Numbered from the stretch's first letter, positions 25,382-35,327 are shown. The stretch: DNA of 64,000 nucleotides from Bacteroidetes bacterium 43-93 (GCA_001897855.1 MKUO01000005.1:62001-126000), one strand, 5' to 3'. Notes: generated from the letters alone by a model not told the origin. Program-made: numbers and translations.

Positions 25382-26221
25382 ATGGTTATTTTTAAAAAAG
25401 TCACTGATATTCAGTCTTTTATATCTGACTTGAAAGCCAATGGAGAGGCAATTAGCTTCATCCCTACAATGGGCGCCCTGCATAAGGGGCATATTTTTTT
25501 GGTAGAGAATGCGCGGAATGCAGGGGGTAAAACCGTTGCCAGCATATTTGTAAACCCTACGCAATTCAACGACAAAGAAGATTTTAAGCATTATCCTATA
25601 TCTGTAGAGGCTGATATTGCCATGTTAATAGAAGCGGGGTGTGATGTATTGTTTTTGCCGGATGTGTCTGAAGTGTACCCTGATGGTGCAGAAAATATGC
25701 CCACTTATAACTTCGGATACCTGGAAGCCATCCTGGAAGGCGCACACAGGCCCGGGCATTTTAAAGGTGTGGGGCAAGTGGTAGCCAGATTGCTGGATAT
25801 TGTAAAGCCCGACAGGCTATATATGGGACAAAAGGATTACCAGCAATGCATGGTGATCAAAGACCTGCTACGCCAGACACATAGCAATATTGAAATGGTA
25901 GTATCGCCTACTGTAAGAGAAGATGACGGGCTTGCCATGAGCAGCCGCAACCGCCGGCTGAATGAACTGCAAAGGGAAGCGGCAGGTGTTATTTACCAAT
26001 GCCTGGTATCTATTGTTGCCAAAAAAGGAAGTGATTTTGGGATTGTGAAAAAAGAATGTGAGGATATACTAAAAGCTAAAGGTTTTGAGCCGGAATACAT
26101 AGAGTTAGCTGAGGCTGATACGCTACAACTGAATGATAGCTATACCAATGGTAAGCAGGTAGCCTTGATTGCGGCAAAGCTGGGCAGCATTCGCCTTATT
26201 GACAATATGCTGATTGAGTAA
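25382..26221 (+). CDS. panC: Pantothenate synthetase
   Basis: 279 residues. HIGH-like motif PTMGALHKGHIFLV, then FVNPTQFNDKEDF, GHFKGVGQVVARL, KPDRLYMGQKDYQQ and the KMSKS-like MSSRNRRL. It condenses pantoate and beta-alanine with ATP. The SDR gene follows after 21 bp and may be cotranscribed. Confidence 0.97.
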   Translation: MVIFKKVTDIQSFISDLKANGEAISFIPTMGALHKGHIFLVENARNAGGKTVASIFVNPTQFNDKEDFKHYPISVEADIAMLIEAGCDVLFLPDVSEVYPDGAENMPTYNFGYLEAILEGAHRPGHFKGVGQVVARLLDIVKPDRLYMGQKDYQQCMVIKDLLRQTHSNIEMVVSPTVREDDGLAMSSRNRRLNELQREAAGVIYQCLVSIVAKKGSDFGIVKKECEDILKAKGFEPEYIELAEADTLQLNDSYTNGKQVALIAAKLGSIRLIDNMLIE

Positions 26222-26242
26222 CCGGCTGTAACCGTTTCTGAT

Positions 26243-26962
26243 ATGAATTATTACTTCATTACAGGTACGTCCCGGGGAATTGGCAACGCATTAGTCAGTT
26301 GCCTGCAGGAAAATAGTGAGAACCATGTGACCGGCATATCACGGACATCCCTGCCAGATATGGCAGGATATGACCATGTTTCATTAGATCTTACAGATAT
26401 CGAAGCTGTCGCTGATTTTAAGTTTGCGACTCTCAAAGATGCAAAGAAGATCGTCCTGATAAACAACGCAGGTGCTATTTCAGAAATAAAACCTCTTGGC
26501 AGACTGGATAATAACCAGTTGGTAAGGGATTTTCATGTAAACCTTGTTGCCCCTGCAGTGCTTATGAACAACTTCATCGAGGCTTATACATCTTATGACG
26601 CGGAAAAGATAGTTGTGAACATCAGCAGTGGCGCCGGAAAGAATCCTGTTGACGGATGGAGTACTTACTGCGCCTCCAAAGCGGGGCTGGACATGCTTAC
26701 AAGAGTGGCAGATAAAGAGGCCGGGATGGGAAGATATAACGGCTTCCGCATACTATCCATAGCACCAGGCATTGTGGATACGCAAATGCAGCAAGAGATA
26801 AGGACCAGTAACGAAGCCGATTTTAGCCGTATTGCAGAGTTTGAAAACTATAAAGAATCCGGCAAACTGGCGGATGCCGAAGCGGTAGCCCGCAAGTACC
26901 TATATTTGATCGATCATCAAAAAAAGGCACCTGGAGTAGTTTTTTCTATTAATGATCTTTAG
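26243..26962 (+). CDS. SDR-family oxidoreductase
   Basis: 239 residues. Cofactor-binding TGTSRGIG at about 7-14, NNAGAISEI at about 74, catalytic Ser in VVNISSGAG and the YxxxK motif as YCASK. Most similar in layout to sepiapterin-reductase/YueD-like short-chain dehydrogenases; the substrate is unknown. Its 3' end overlaps the convergent gene by 4 bp. Confidence 0.85.
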   Translation: MNYYFITGTSRGIGNALVSCLQENSENHVTGISRTSLPDMAGYDHVSLDLTDIEAVADFKFATLKDAKKIVLINNAGAISEIKPLGRLDNNQLVRDFHVNLVAPAVLMNNFIEAYTSYDAEKIVVNISSGAGKNPVDGWSTYCASKAGLDMLTRVADKEAGMGRYNGFRILSIAPGIVDTQMQQEIRTSNEADFSRIAEFENYKESGKLADAEAVARKYLYLIDHQKKAPGVVFSINDL

Positions 26963-27558
26963 TTTAAGGCATAGCGGAAGCCGATACCGTTGCCGGTAAC
27001 ACATATTCCCTGCAGTAGCTTATACCATTTATTATCCTGCTTTTTATGCAGTGTGTACATCGTGCCATCAAATAATATCAAGGCGATACCCTGCATAGCA
27101 ATCGATTTTCCAAAACCGTGGATCATAGCCGGATTATTAAAATCGTTAGCATAGGAATTCAAGACCAGGCCAGTACCTATATAGGCAACATCAAGCCCTG
27201 CATTTAACAGAAACAGGTTTTTGTAGAACTCATGTTTTTCCACTAAAACATCGCAGGAATATTGCATTTTCTTTTCGCGATTAGCGCCCCAATAGCCCAT
27301 TACCGCAAAGCCTGTATTTACCGCACCCCAGATAGCATTCATACCCCAAAATGCTTTCGCCTCTTTATCTGTAGCAACCGCAAGGCCGGTAACGCCACCT
27401 ACTACATTGGCTACTGCCCAGCTACCCAGGATGGTCATACCGGTTTTGTTCAGGTTCATGTCATGAACGTATAATTGCCGGTAGCTTTCTACATCTGCCC
27501 GTTGTGCAAAGGACAGATGAACTGTTAAAAGCATTATTGCCAATATTTTCAGTCTCAT
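26959..27558 (-). CDS. Membrane protein, DUF6992-like
   Basis: 199 residues. Signal peptide MRLKILAIMLLTVHLSFAQ, then several Gly/Ala-rich hydrophobic segments (WAVANVVGGVTGLAVA, FWGMNAIWGAVNTGFAVMGY, GIALILFDGTMYTLH). The pattern agrees with the DUF6992 family of Bacteroidota as I recall it. No function known. A -7 match TAATTTTG is on the minus strand at 27609-27602. Confidence 0.6.
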   Translation of the reverse strand: MRLKILAIMLLTVHLSFAQRADVESYRQLYVHDMNLNKTGMTILGSWAVANVVGGVTGLAVATDKEAKAFWGMNAIWGAVNTGFAVMGYWGANREKKMQYSCDVLVEKHEFYKNLFLLNAGLDVAYIGTGLVLNSYANDFNNPAMIHGFGKSIAMQGIALILFDGTMYTLHKKQDNKWYKLLQGICVTGNGIGFRYALN

Positions 27559-27609
27559 AGCTATTGTTTAAATAATAAACGAACCAAGTAAACAAAAGGT
27601 TCAAAATTA

Positions 27610-29031
27610 CTATACCACGCGGGTTATTTTCAACATATTGGTGGGCAAGTGTTCCTGTACAGGCGTGCTGCCGGTATTCACCACAATATCACCGCTTTTC
27701 AGCAGGTTTTTATCTTTAAGAACACTTATCTGGTCTGTGATGATCTCATCCATGCTCTCTTCTTTATCGTAATAAAATGCCTGTACACCCCAGCTAAGGC
27801 TCAGCTGGTTTACAAGGGTCTGTGTTTTTGTGAACACAAATAAAGGCGAACGGGGACGGTAGCTCGAAAGCATAAAACCGGTATAGCCGGATTGCGTCAT
27901 GCCAATGAGCGCATGGGCGTTGATATCCTTAGCTATTTCGCAGGCATTATAGCACAAAGCATCACTTAAGAACGACGGAGAATGTGGCTGTGGCACCAGG
28001 TTACGGTTATAAACGATCTCTTCTTTTTCTACCTCGCCTATAATGCTTACCATTGTTTTGATAACCAGCTCAGGGTATTGGCCCATGGCCGTTTCACCAC
28101 TGAGCATTACGGCATCTGCACCTTCCAGTACTGCGTTGGCTACGTCAGTGATCTCACTACGATTGGGGCGGGGCCTGTCTATCATGCTCTCCATCATCTG
28201 TGTGGCTATGATCACAGGCTTAGCGCGGTGGATGCATTTGCGGATAATATTCTTTTGAATCATTGGTATCTGCTCCAGCGGCAGTTCTACACCCAGATCG
28301 CCGCGCGCCACCATAACAGCATCTGACGCGAGTATTATTTCCCGTAAATGCTCCAGCGCTTCCGGTTTCTCTATTTTTGCAATGATCTTGGCAGGGCTGT
28401 TCTTCGATTTAATGATCTTACGCAGATTGTGTACATCCTCAGGTTTGCGCACAAAAGAGAGCGCCACCCAATCTATCTTCTGGCTGATGATAAAATCCAG
28501 GTCATCCAGATCTTTTTGTGATAAAGAGGGCAGGGATATATTAGTCTGCGGCAGGTTTACCCCTTTTTTAGGCAGGAGAATGCCGGGAGTAAGCGCTTTT
28601 ACTTTTACACGATGGTCAGGAGTAATCTCCATGACTTCTACTTCTATCTTACCATCATCCAGCAATATTTTTTCGCCTACTCGAACATCTTCATAAAATG
28701 CAGGATAGGATATATACACCCCATCCACATTGCCCATGCGTTTTTCGGTAGTGAAATAGAACTCGCTGCCCAGCGCCAATGCCAGGGATCCATTCTCCAG
28801 GTCGCCCACTCGCAATTTAGGGCCCTGGAGATCGGCCAGTATTGCTATATTAAAAGGGAAATCGTGATTGATACGGTTAATATGGTTGATGACCTCTAAG
28901 TGCTGGGCATGGGTACCATGCGAAAAATTGAGCCTGAATACATTAACACCGGCGTTTACAAGGGCTAATAATTTATCGTATGTATTGCTTGCTGGTCCTA
29001 CTGTAGCTATAATTTTGGTTTTATGTAACAT
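27610..29031 (-). CDS. pyk: Pyruvate kinase
   Basis: 473 residues. KIIATVGPASN and VFRLNFSHG at the N-terminus, ILADLQGPKLRVG, the B-domain, the catalytic signature IIAKIEKPEALEHL with MVARGDLGVELP, then ATQMMESMI and LSGETAMGQYP. It transfers phosphate from PEP to ADP at the end of glycolysis. The start MLHKTKIIATVGP is canonical. Confidence 0.97.
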   Translation of the reverse strand: MLHKTKIIATVGPASNTYDKLLALVNAGVNVFRLNFSHGTHAQHLEVINHINRINHDFPFNIAILADLQGPKLRVGDLENGSLALALGSEFYFTTEKRMGNVDGVYISYPAFYEDVRVGEKILLDDGKIEVEVMEITPDHRVKVKALTPGILLPKKGVNLPQTNISLPSLSQKDLDDLDFIISQKIDWVALSFVRKPEDVHNLRKIIKSKNSPAKIIAKIEKPEALEHLREIILASDAVMVARGDLGVELPLEQIPMIQKNIIRKCIHRAKPVIIATQMMESMIDRPRPNRSEITDVANAVLEGADAVMLSGETAMGQYPELVIKTMVSIIGEVEKEEIVYNRNLVPQPHSPSFLSDALCYNACEIAKDINAHALIGMTQSGYTGFMLSSYRPRSPLFVFTKTQTLVNQLSLSWGVQAFYYDKEESMDEIITDQISVLKDKNLLKSGDIVVNTGSTPVQEHLPTNMLKITRVV

Positions 29032-29234
29032 TTTGCCGGTGTTTTATTAACTATACAAAAATCAGCGTTTTAACTGACAATATTCAGGTAGATAAATTAA
29101 ATATGTATCATCAATGGTCATCGCCCCGAGGTGTATAAAAGACTGACTGCCACGCTATTTTTAATCCACACTGTATGGAAACACCGTTTTTAAACCTACT
29201 TTTATTTCCTAATTTTTCTTCAAAATCTTACTGT

Positions 29235-29747
29235 ATGAACACGCAAAAACTGATGGTAGCCGGCCTGTTATCTATGGCCACATTAGCATCCTGCCAAAAC
29301 AATGCTAACCAGGAAAACACTCAAAAAGAACAAGCCAAAATGGAACTGGCAGCTACGCCGGCGGACTCGCTGGACACCCTAACCACCTCGATACCTGTAG
29401 ATTCTGCCAACAAAATGATCAGCAGTTATCTTACCAGTATCAGTGGCCAGAGTAATCAATTGAACTCGCTGATAGTAGATGCGGGCAGCCTGAGGAACTA
29501 TCTTAAAAATCCGAGCATCAAACACGTGAAACTGATGTTTGCACATACACTGGATTACATTAACAGCGGGCATAGCGGCCAAAATGCTGCCTATACAAGC
29601 GGAGCATTAACACTCATCATAGCAGGATATGATGCTAACGGTAATTATGTACTGGATTCAAAGGGAGGGGTAGAGGATTATGCTGCTCCATGCCCAGATA
29701 AATGTCCGACGTCTGGCACAGCATCCAACAGTACTATTACACAATAG
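29235..29747 (+). CDS. Small lipoprotein of unknown function
   Basis: 170 residues from the ATG at 29235. Lipoprotein signal with lipobox LASC, then an Asn/Gln/Lys linker, then a mostly helical domain (SYLTSISGQSNQLNSLIVDAGSLRNYL ... MFAHTLDYINSGH). C-terminal PCPDKCPTSG carries two cysteines. The next gene starts 6 bp after its stop, so it is probably the first gene of the two-component operon and could be its periplasmic partner; this is inference. Confidence 0.65.
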   Translation: MNTQKLMVAGLLSMATLASCQNNANQENTQKEQAKMELAATPADSLDTLTTSIPVDSANKMISSYLTSISGQSNQLNSLIVDAGSLRNYLKNPSIKHVKLMFAHTLDYINSGHSGQNAAYTSGALTLIIAGYDANGNYVLDSKGGVEDYAAPCPDKCPTSGTASNSTITQ

Positions 29748-29753
29748 GATTCT

Positions 29754-30413
29754 ATGGTTACGTATAACGAAAGTGTATTTATAGGGCATACTGTTATAGC
29801 CTTAGCTACGATTTCGTTTATATTTAAATATAGGAAAGTTGATTTCCCTTCGAAAATTATAGGTTTTCTGTTATGTCTAACATTTTTAAATGAGCGAATT
29901 GCTGATTATTGTGCGCATGTTTTTAATAATAGCATAATTGTATATGGAGCATTTAGTCCAATACAGTTGTTATTAATATCATGGTATTTTAACAATAGCA
30001 TCCGTTTTTTTCATAAAAAGAACATTGGATTGAAGATTGGCATACCCTTTTGTATTCTGGGGTATGTCAATTATTTTTTTGTTCAAGGTCCCAAGGTGAT
30101 GAATAGTTATTTCCTTTTAACAGAGAGTATTCTTGTTGTAGGAATGTCTATGTATGCATTTTATAGAATGATGTTAGAAGACGAGGGGGTAGAATTAATG
30201 AAGTATCCGCATTTTTGGTTTACTTCTTTTTTTCTTTTGTTTTGGTTGGGAACATTTTTTATTTGGGGGTTATATGATTTTGTGATTAGACAACTTCATA
30301 TCGATTCTGACATATTGAGGGCCGTTTTACTGGCTATGAATGTAATTACATACGTCGGTATTGCCTTCATCTACTTGTTTTACCCTAAAATGAATGTATC
30401 TCATGAACAATAA
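29754..30413 (+). CDS. Multi-pass membrane protein, possible sensor
   Basis: 219 residues with about six to seven hydrophobic helices, Phe/Tyr/Ile-rich, and no soluble domain. It is more A+T-rich than its neighbours. It sits between a lipoprotein gene and a histidine kinase whose start overlaps its end by 11 bp. The kinase itself has only one membrane helix and no input domain, so this protein may supply the sensing part. Family unknown to me. Confidence 0.65.
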   Translation: MVTYNESVFIGHTVIALATISFIFKYRKVDFPSKIIGFLLCLTFLNERIADYCAHVFNNSIIVYGAFSPIQLLLISWYFNNSIRFFHKKNIGLKIGIPFCILGYVNYFFVQGPKVMNSYFLLTESILVVGMSMYAFYRMMLEDEGVELMKYPHFWFTSFFLLFWLGTFFIWGLYDFVIRQLHIDSDILRAVLLAMNVITYVGIAFIYLFYPKMNVSHEQ

Positions 30414-31167
30414 TGCCGTACTTATACTTTTCATCGCAGGTACTTTATTGCTCACCCTATTTGCATTCTTCCTGATTGCATACCTTATTGTGCAGAAAAA
30501 CAAGCAAAACAAGTTTCGCCAGGAAAAGGAGGAATTAAAGCTGGAGATACTGAGAACGGGTATGGAAGTACAGGAGCAGGCCATGAACAAAATATCGCAG
30601 GAATTGCACGATGGTATAGGATCGCGGCTGAATAGCATTAAACGCAACCTGTCTGCAGCTGAAATGCCTATAGATGCAGCTACTGTAAGAGACCTGAAAA
30701 AGCAGGCTGGGGTGCTGCTGGATGAGGTGATCAAGGACGCCCGCAACATTAGCCATATGCTTAACAGCGACTACATTACACGTAATGGATTGGTTGCATC
30801 TGTGCAAAAAGAATTGGAGGATATTAGCAGAACTGTAAAAATAGATTGTAGCTTTGAGGTACAGGGAGATTACTACAGCCTGGATGATGAACGCGAATTG
30901 CTGGTATTCCGTATGGTACAGGAAGCTATCAATAACGTGGTGAAACATGCACAGGCAACCCGGCTATCCGTCATAATGGATTATCATGAAAACGACTTTA
31001 CTATTACCATAACTGATAATGGTAAAGGCTTTGATACCAGGCACTTAGCTGACGGAAGCGGGATTGGCCTGATGAATATGCGTAACAGGGCCGGCATGAT
31101 AAAGGGTACTTTGGCTGTGGACTCCGGTGATAAGGGAACAAGTATCAAATTATCAATAAAAATCTGA
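30403..31167 (+). CDS. NarL-type sensor histidine kinase without input domain
   Basis: 254 residues from the ATG at 30403 (an in-frame ATG three codons earlier is possible). One transmembrane helix (about 5-27), a short coiled coil, then the HisKA_3 dimerisation domain with phosphoacceptor His69 in ELHDGIG, then the HATPase domain (EAINNVVKHA as N box, DNGKGFD as G1, GIGLMNMRNRA as G2). It should phosphorylate the response regulator encoded 2 bp downstream. Confidence 0.92.
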   Translation: MNNNAVLILFIAGTLLLTLFAFFLIAYLIVQKNKQNKFRQEKEELKLEILRTGMEVQEQAMNKISQELHDGIGSRLNSIKRNLSAAEMPIDAATVRDLKKQAGVLLDEVIKDARNISHMLNSDYITRNGLVASVQKELEDISRTVKIDCSFEVQGDYYSLDDERELLVFRMVQEAINNVVKHAQATRLSVIMDYHENDFTITITDNGKGFDTRHLADGSGIGLMNMRNRAGMIKGTLAVDSGDKGTSIKLSIKI

Positions 31168-31169
31168 TA

Positions 31170-31835
31170 ATGGCTGTTGAGAAGAAATACAGCGTAGCTG
31201 TAGCTGATGACCATGCTATCTTAAGATCGGGGTTGGCACATATCATTAATTCCATACCGGAATTCAGGGTGGATATGGAAGCAGCTGACGGGGCAGAATT
31301 AATAGAGAAAATAGAAAAAGCCGAGCGGAAGCCGGACGTCTGCATTATGGACATTAACATGCAGGGCATGAATGGCTATATAGCAACTGAAAAAATAAAA
31401 AAACTGTGGCCTGAAATAGGCGTACTTGCGTTATCTCAATATCATAATGAATTTAGCGTCATAAAAATGCTGCGGGCAGGAGCCATGGGTTATTTGCCTA
31501 AAGAGGCAGGCCCGGCAGAGCTGGAAGAAGCATTGCTTTCCATCATTAACGGATGCATTTTCTATTCGGACCTGGTATCAGAAAAGACGATAGCTGTAGC
31601 GGAAGATAACCATATAGCCAAGATGCAGGATCTGAACAAAATGGAACTGGATTTCCTGCGCTATTGCTGCACAGAATATACATATAAGGAAATTGCCGAT
31701 AAGATGGGCATCAGTTTGCGTACTGTGGATTGGTACCGGGATAAGTTGTTCGGCAAGCTGAATGCTAAAAGCCGAACCGGCCTTGCTTTGTTTGCCCTGA
31801 AAATAGGTGTGGAACCTATTGCTGAAGACCGTTAG
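31170..31835 (+). CDS. NarL/LuxR-family response regulator
   Basis: 221 residues. Receiver domain (1-125) with acidic pair D13-D14, phosphoacceptor Asp61 in CIMDINMQGMNG and the late Lys in YLPKEAG. C-terminal LuxR helix-turn-helix (about 150-215: CCTEYTYKEIADKMGISLRTVDWYRDKLFGKL). It is the partner of the kinase just upstream. The stop codon lies in the loop of a hairpin. Confidence 0.93.
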   Translation: MAVEKKYSVAVADDHAILRSGLAHIINSIPEFRVDMEAADGAELIEKIEKAERKPDVCIMDINMQGMNGYIATEKIKKLWPEIGVLALSQYHNEFSVIKMLRAGAMGYLPKEAGPAELEEALLSIINGCIFYSDLVSEKTIAVAEDNHIAKMQDLNKMELDFLRYCCTEYTYKEIADKMGISLRTVDWYRDKLFGKLNAKSRTGLALFALKIGVEPIAEDR

Positions 31836-31842
31836 CGGTCTT
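31825..31842 (+). terminator. Hairpin overlapping the stop codon of the response regulator
   Basis: Seven-pair stem AAGACCG (31825-31831) with CGGTCTT (31836-31842), loop TTAG containing the TAG stop. The following GTTTAGG is a poor T-tract, so termination may be weak. Confidence 0.5.
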
Positions 31843-32015
31843 GTTTAGGGTTCCCATGGTGATAGGGTCTATAGAACAAACAAACAAACAATACGGCAAA
31901 AATAATCTTTCAATCCGATGTTATTACCCGTGTTTTTCACGGTTCGGCATATATTTTTTTAAGAAGGGATGATCTGGGCCCTTTATTCCTACTGCTGCTA
32001 ATTAATTATTATTGT

Positions 32016-33044
32016 TTACTTGATAGCAAGTGAAGCAATAAATGCTGCCGCTTTTTGATGTCCGGATGCCTTCCAGTGCAAATCGAGCGGATAATAATCT
32101 TCTGCTGATAGGACGGGTGAAAGGTCGACGAACGGAAAGTTTAGTCTGTGACAGGCATCTTTTACTATAGAATAAGAGCGATCAAACTGTTTAGTTTGGT
32201 AATATCCGTAAGGAGGAATATATACGAGGTTGACGGAACAGCCATAAGCTTGCTGTAAGGAATAAAGATCGTTAGCTGTTATAAGGAAGGCTTCTATTCC
32301 ATTGACACGATCTTTTGTGGTTTCATGATCGCGGTAGAGATCTTTGCTACTCATGTTTTTAACGCCGGCGCAGATATCATACCAAAGCATAGAATGTTGG
32401 GCAAGACTGCTATGGATAGTCCAACTATTGGCAGCGTCAAGCCATTCGTTGAATCCGCTAACTGAAGGCTCACTCAGTTTTACCGTACCCCCGGATTTTA
32501 TGAAGTAGGGAAATGCATTGAAGGAAGTGTTTTGGTTATCGATAAAATCATTGGCGCAGAAGAAAAGAAAGATTTGCTTGCCTTGCAGAGGGATGAAACG
32601 CTGCAGCTTATGCAGCAAAAGAACCTCCTGCACATTGCCATAGCCGGGGACACCGGCATTCAACACTTTTTTGCCCGTAAGGCTTTCATATTGTTTTTCA
32701 ACATCCGATTGTTCGTCAACGCCCCATCCCCAAACATAAGAATCACCCAGGAATATAGTTTGGGCTTCTTTAATAGATGCATGATCATCGCGCAGGCCTA
32801 ACTCGTTGGTGCGGATGTTTGTGTTGAATTCGTTATTGTTGAAACTTACATTTAGGTTTGGCGAAGTCATGTATCCTAAAACAGGATCGAAGACGACATT
32901 GCCAGGCTGATACTGAAATACATTGCGTGTACGCATATAGCGTGCCTGTTGTTGCTTATCCGTCTTAAACAGTTCCAGCACAAAACCTGCTAACAGAATG
33001 GTAATGACAAAAGCTATGAATGCAACCAGTATCTTTTTAAGCAT
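32016..33044 (-). CDS. Membrane-anchored SGNH/GDSL-type hydrolase
   Basis: 342 residues. An N-terminal transmembrane helix (4-24) anchors a domain with the SGNH blocks: TIFLGDSYVWGWGVDE (Ser), VLNAGVPGYGN (Gly), FFCANDFIDN (Asn) and near the C-terminus LDLHWKASGHQ (Asp-x-x-His). It is likely a periplasmic esterase or acetyl-esterase acting on a glycan; the substrate is unknown. It lies 38 bp after the radical SAM gene on the same strand. Confidence 0.85.
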   Translation of the reverse strand: MLKKILVAFIAFVITILLAGFVLELFKTDKQQQARYMRTRNVFQYQPGNVVFDPVLGYMTSPNLNVSFNNNEFNTNIRTNELGLRDDHASIKEAQTIFLGDSYVWGWGVDEQSDVEKQYESLTGKKVLNAGVPGYGNVQEVLLLHKLQRFIPLQGKQIFLFFCANDFIDNQNTSFNAFPYFIKSGGTVKLSEPSVSGFNEWLDAANSWTIHSSLAQHSMLWYDICAGVKNMSSKDLYRDHETTKDRVNGIEAFLITANDLYSLQQAYGCSVNLVYIPPYGYYQTKQFDRSYSIVKDACHRLNFPFVDLSPVLSAEDYYPLDLHWKASGHQKAAAFIASLAIK

Positions 33045-33082
33045 GTAAGTATATCGCAGTTCGTAAATGTAGTAACTATAAC

Positions 33083-35278
33083 TTAGAGCTGAAGTAAACC
33101 AAATTTGTATAGCGTATTAATGGGCTTATTATCCCAGAACAATTCGAAATCTTCCAACCCGGCTTTCTCATAGTCTTCCTTCACCTCCTGTAATGTCCAG
33201 GTTTTGTTATTGCCGACAGAAAGTTTTGTAAATAAGCCCCCAAGCCATTCGCCTTGCGGACGGTTAATATTGATGACCGTAGATTCCTGCCTGCTTTGAA
33301 AAGTCATAGCTGTCATCTCCCACTGGTTGCCTTTCTTTGATTTGGTATAATGTTCTACATGAGGTTGCTTGCCCAGCCATACGATTTTGGTAGTTGGCTT
33401 TGTAGATGCGTATTCTTCTTCTTCCAGCGCTTTAGTAATGTAATCGGCAGGCACTGTTGTCTTAGGTACTTTAAAATCGAACCATTTATGTAAAGGATGG
33501 TCTAGGCAGGCACCATGCATATAGTTGAGCAGGGATTTTTTTAAGCCGTAGCTGAAAGTCTCATGATCGGTGCCGGTATCATCAATATGCTCCACATCAT
33601 TATTAGCAAATGTGCCAACAACATCTTTCACTTTGCGAACGCCGAATTTCTGCGGCTCGAGTCCAACAGGGCTATGTGCCGTCATAGCAAACTGGTGCCA
33701 GAATGCAGATTGCAAAATGCCTGTTGCAAACATTTGCCGCACCATTTCCAGCGAATCAATTGTTTCCTGTGCTGTTTGCGTAGGGAAACCATACATCAGG
33801 TAAGCATGTACCATAATACCTGCCTCAGTAAAATGCTTGTTAACCCTGGCAACCTGTACAACGGTAATGCCCTTTTGTATTAATTGTAAAAGCCTGTCAG
33901 ACGCTACTTCAAGTCCGCCTGACACTGCGATACAGCCGGATGCTTTGAGTAGCTGGCACAGATCGCGGGTGAAGCTTTTTTCAAAACGTATGTTAGTCCA
34001 CCAGCTAACTACCAGCTTTCTGCGGATAATCTCTAATGCAAGTGCCCGCATCAAAGCTGGCGGCGCAGCTTCATCCACAAAATGGAAGCCGTTTTGACCC
34101 GTTTGTGCAATGATCTCTTCCATTCGATCGCAAAGAAGTTGTGCAGTTATAGGTTCGTAGAGCTGTATATAAGGCAGTGATATATCGCAGAACGTACATT
34201 TACCCCAGTAGCAGCCATGAGCCATGGTTAGCTTATTCCAGCGGCCATCGCTCCATAGGCTATGCATAGGATTTACCACTTCTATTGCAGATATATATTT
34301 ATCCAGCCACAGATCGCGGTAATCTGGAGTGCCTACCTGGCCTTGCTTATAATCTGCGCAAGCAGGGCTATCTATATACCTTACGTTCCCTTCGATAAGT
34401 GCGAATGTTCGCTTCAGGTTTTCGATCTGCAATTTTCCCTGGGCATACTGTACAAGACTTTCTATAGGTGCTTCGCCATCATCCAGCGTTATAAAGTTGA
34501 AGAACTCAAACACTCTTTCGTCTGAAAGGGAACGTAGTTCTGTATTAGGAAAGCCGCCACCCATTACCACCGGTACATTTTTATAGTGGTCCCTGATCCA
34601 TTGCGCGCAACGGAATGCAGCAAAGAGATTGCCGGGGAAAGGAACGGATATGGCCACCATTAGTGGTTGCAGGGTAGCCATCCTTTCTTCCAATATCTGT
34701 ACCAGTATTTTATCTATAAAACTTAGCGGACGCTGTAATGCATCATATAATTCATCAAAACTATTAGCTGAGCGGCCCAACCTCTCGGCATACCTGCTGA
34801 AACCAAAATGCGGATCAATACATTCCGTTATCAGGTCGCTCAGATCCTCGAGGTACATAGTGGCAAGGTGCTTTGCTTTATCTTGCAGCCCCATATTGCC
34901 AAATGCCCAATTTAGATCATCCAACTGCGAGAAACGGCTAGCTTCCGGAAGAAAATTGCGGCGCGCTATCTGGTGCGCCAGTGTGGGGTTATGGCCTTGC
35001 AGAAAAAGTACTACATCATTAATAGTTTGTATGTAATCATCTTGCAGGCTAATGATGCGCCTGATATTTTCTGAAAATGCATGCGCCGGATCAATTGCTG
35101 CAAAAAGCTCCGTGAGGCCTTTTTTAGAGAACAATGCCAGTGTTACCTCAATACCAAGATCTGCCTGGAAAGAAGGAATATCTTTAGTGTTCAGAAATCC
35201 TTTCAGGTAGGCAGTTGCCGGGTATGGGGTGTTTAGTTGTGTAAATGGCGGCGTCAATAAAAAAACGGGAGCACTCAA
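33083..35278 (-). CDS. B12-binding-domain radical SAM protein
   Basis: 731 residues, long for the superfamily. The N-terminal region (about 1-290) contains a cobalamin-binding-type Rossmann fold without an obvious DxHxxG motif (VPVVMGGGFPNTELR). A radical SAM domain follows with cluster motif GCYWGKCTFCD, spacing C-x4-C-x2-C, then a long C-terminal extension. Segments such as MVHAYLMYGFPTQTAQETIDSLEMV are typical of this group. The substrate is unknown; the adjacent SGNH hydrolase might act in the same pathway. Confidence 0.85.
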   Translation of the reverse strand: MSAPVFLLTPPFTQLNTPYPATAYLKGFLNTKDIPSFQADLGIEVTLALFSKKGLTELFAAIDPAHAFSENIRRIISLQDDYIQTINDVVLFLQGHNPTLAHQIARRNFLPEASRFSQLDDLNWAFGNMGLQDKAKHLATMYLEDLSDLITECIDPHFGFSRYAERLGRSANSFDELYDALQRPLSFIDKILVQILEERMATLQPLMVAISVPFPGNLFAAFRCAQWIRDHYKNVPVVMGGGFPNTELRSLSDERVFEFFNFITLDDGEAPIESLVQYAQGKLQIENLKRTFALIEGNVRYIDSPACADYKQGQVGTPDYRDLWLDKYISAIEVVNPMHSLWSDGRWNKLTMAHGCYWGKCTFCDISLPYIQLYEPITAQLLCDRMEEIIAQTGQNGFHFVDEAAPPALMRALALEIIRRKLVVSWWTNIRFEKSFTRDLCQLLKASGCIAVSGGLEVASDRLLQLIQKGITVVQVARVNKHFTEAGIMVHAYLMYGFPTQTAQETIDSLEMVRQMFATGILQSAFWHQFAMTAHSPVGLEPQKFGVRKVKDVVGTFANNDVEHIDDTGTDHETFSYGLKKSLLNYMHGACLDHPLHKWFDFKVPKTTVPADYITKALEEEEYASTKPTTKIVWLGKQPHVEHYTKSKKGNQWEMTAMTFQSRQESTVININRPQGEWLGGLFTKLSVGNNKTWTLQEVKEDYEKAGLEDFELFWDNKPINTLYKFGLLQL

Positions 35279-35327
35279 AAGCTATTCAATTAAGAGTGTA
35301 AAAGTAGGACGAAATTAGCAAAGCCTA

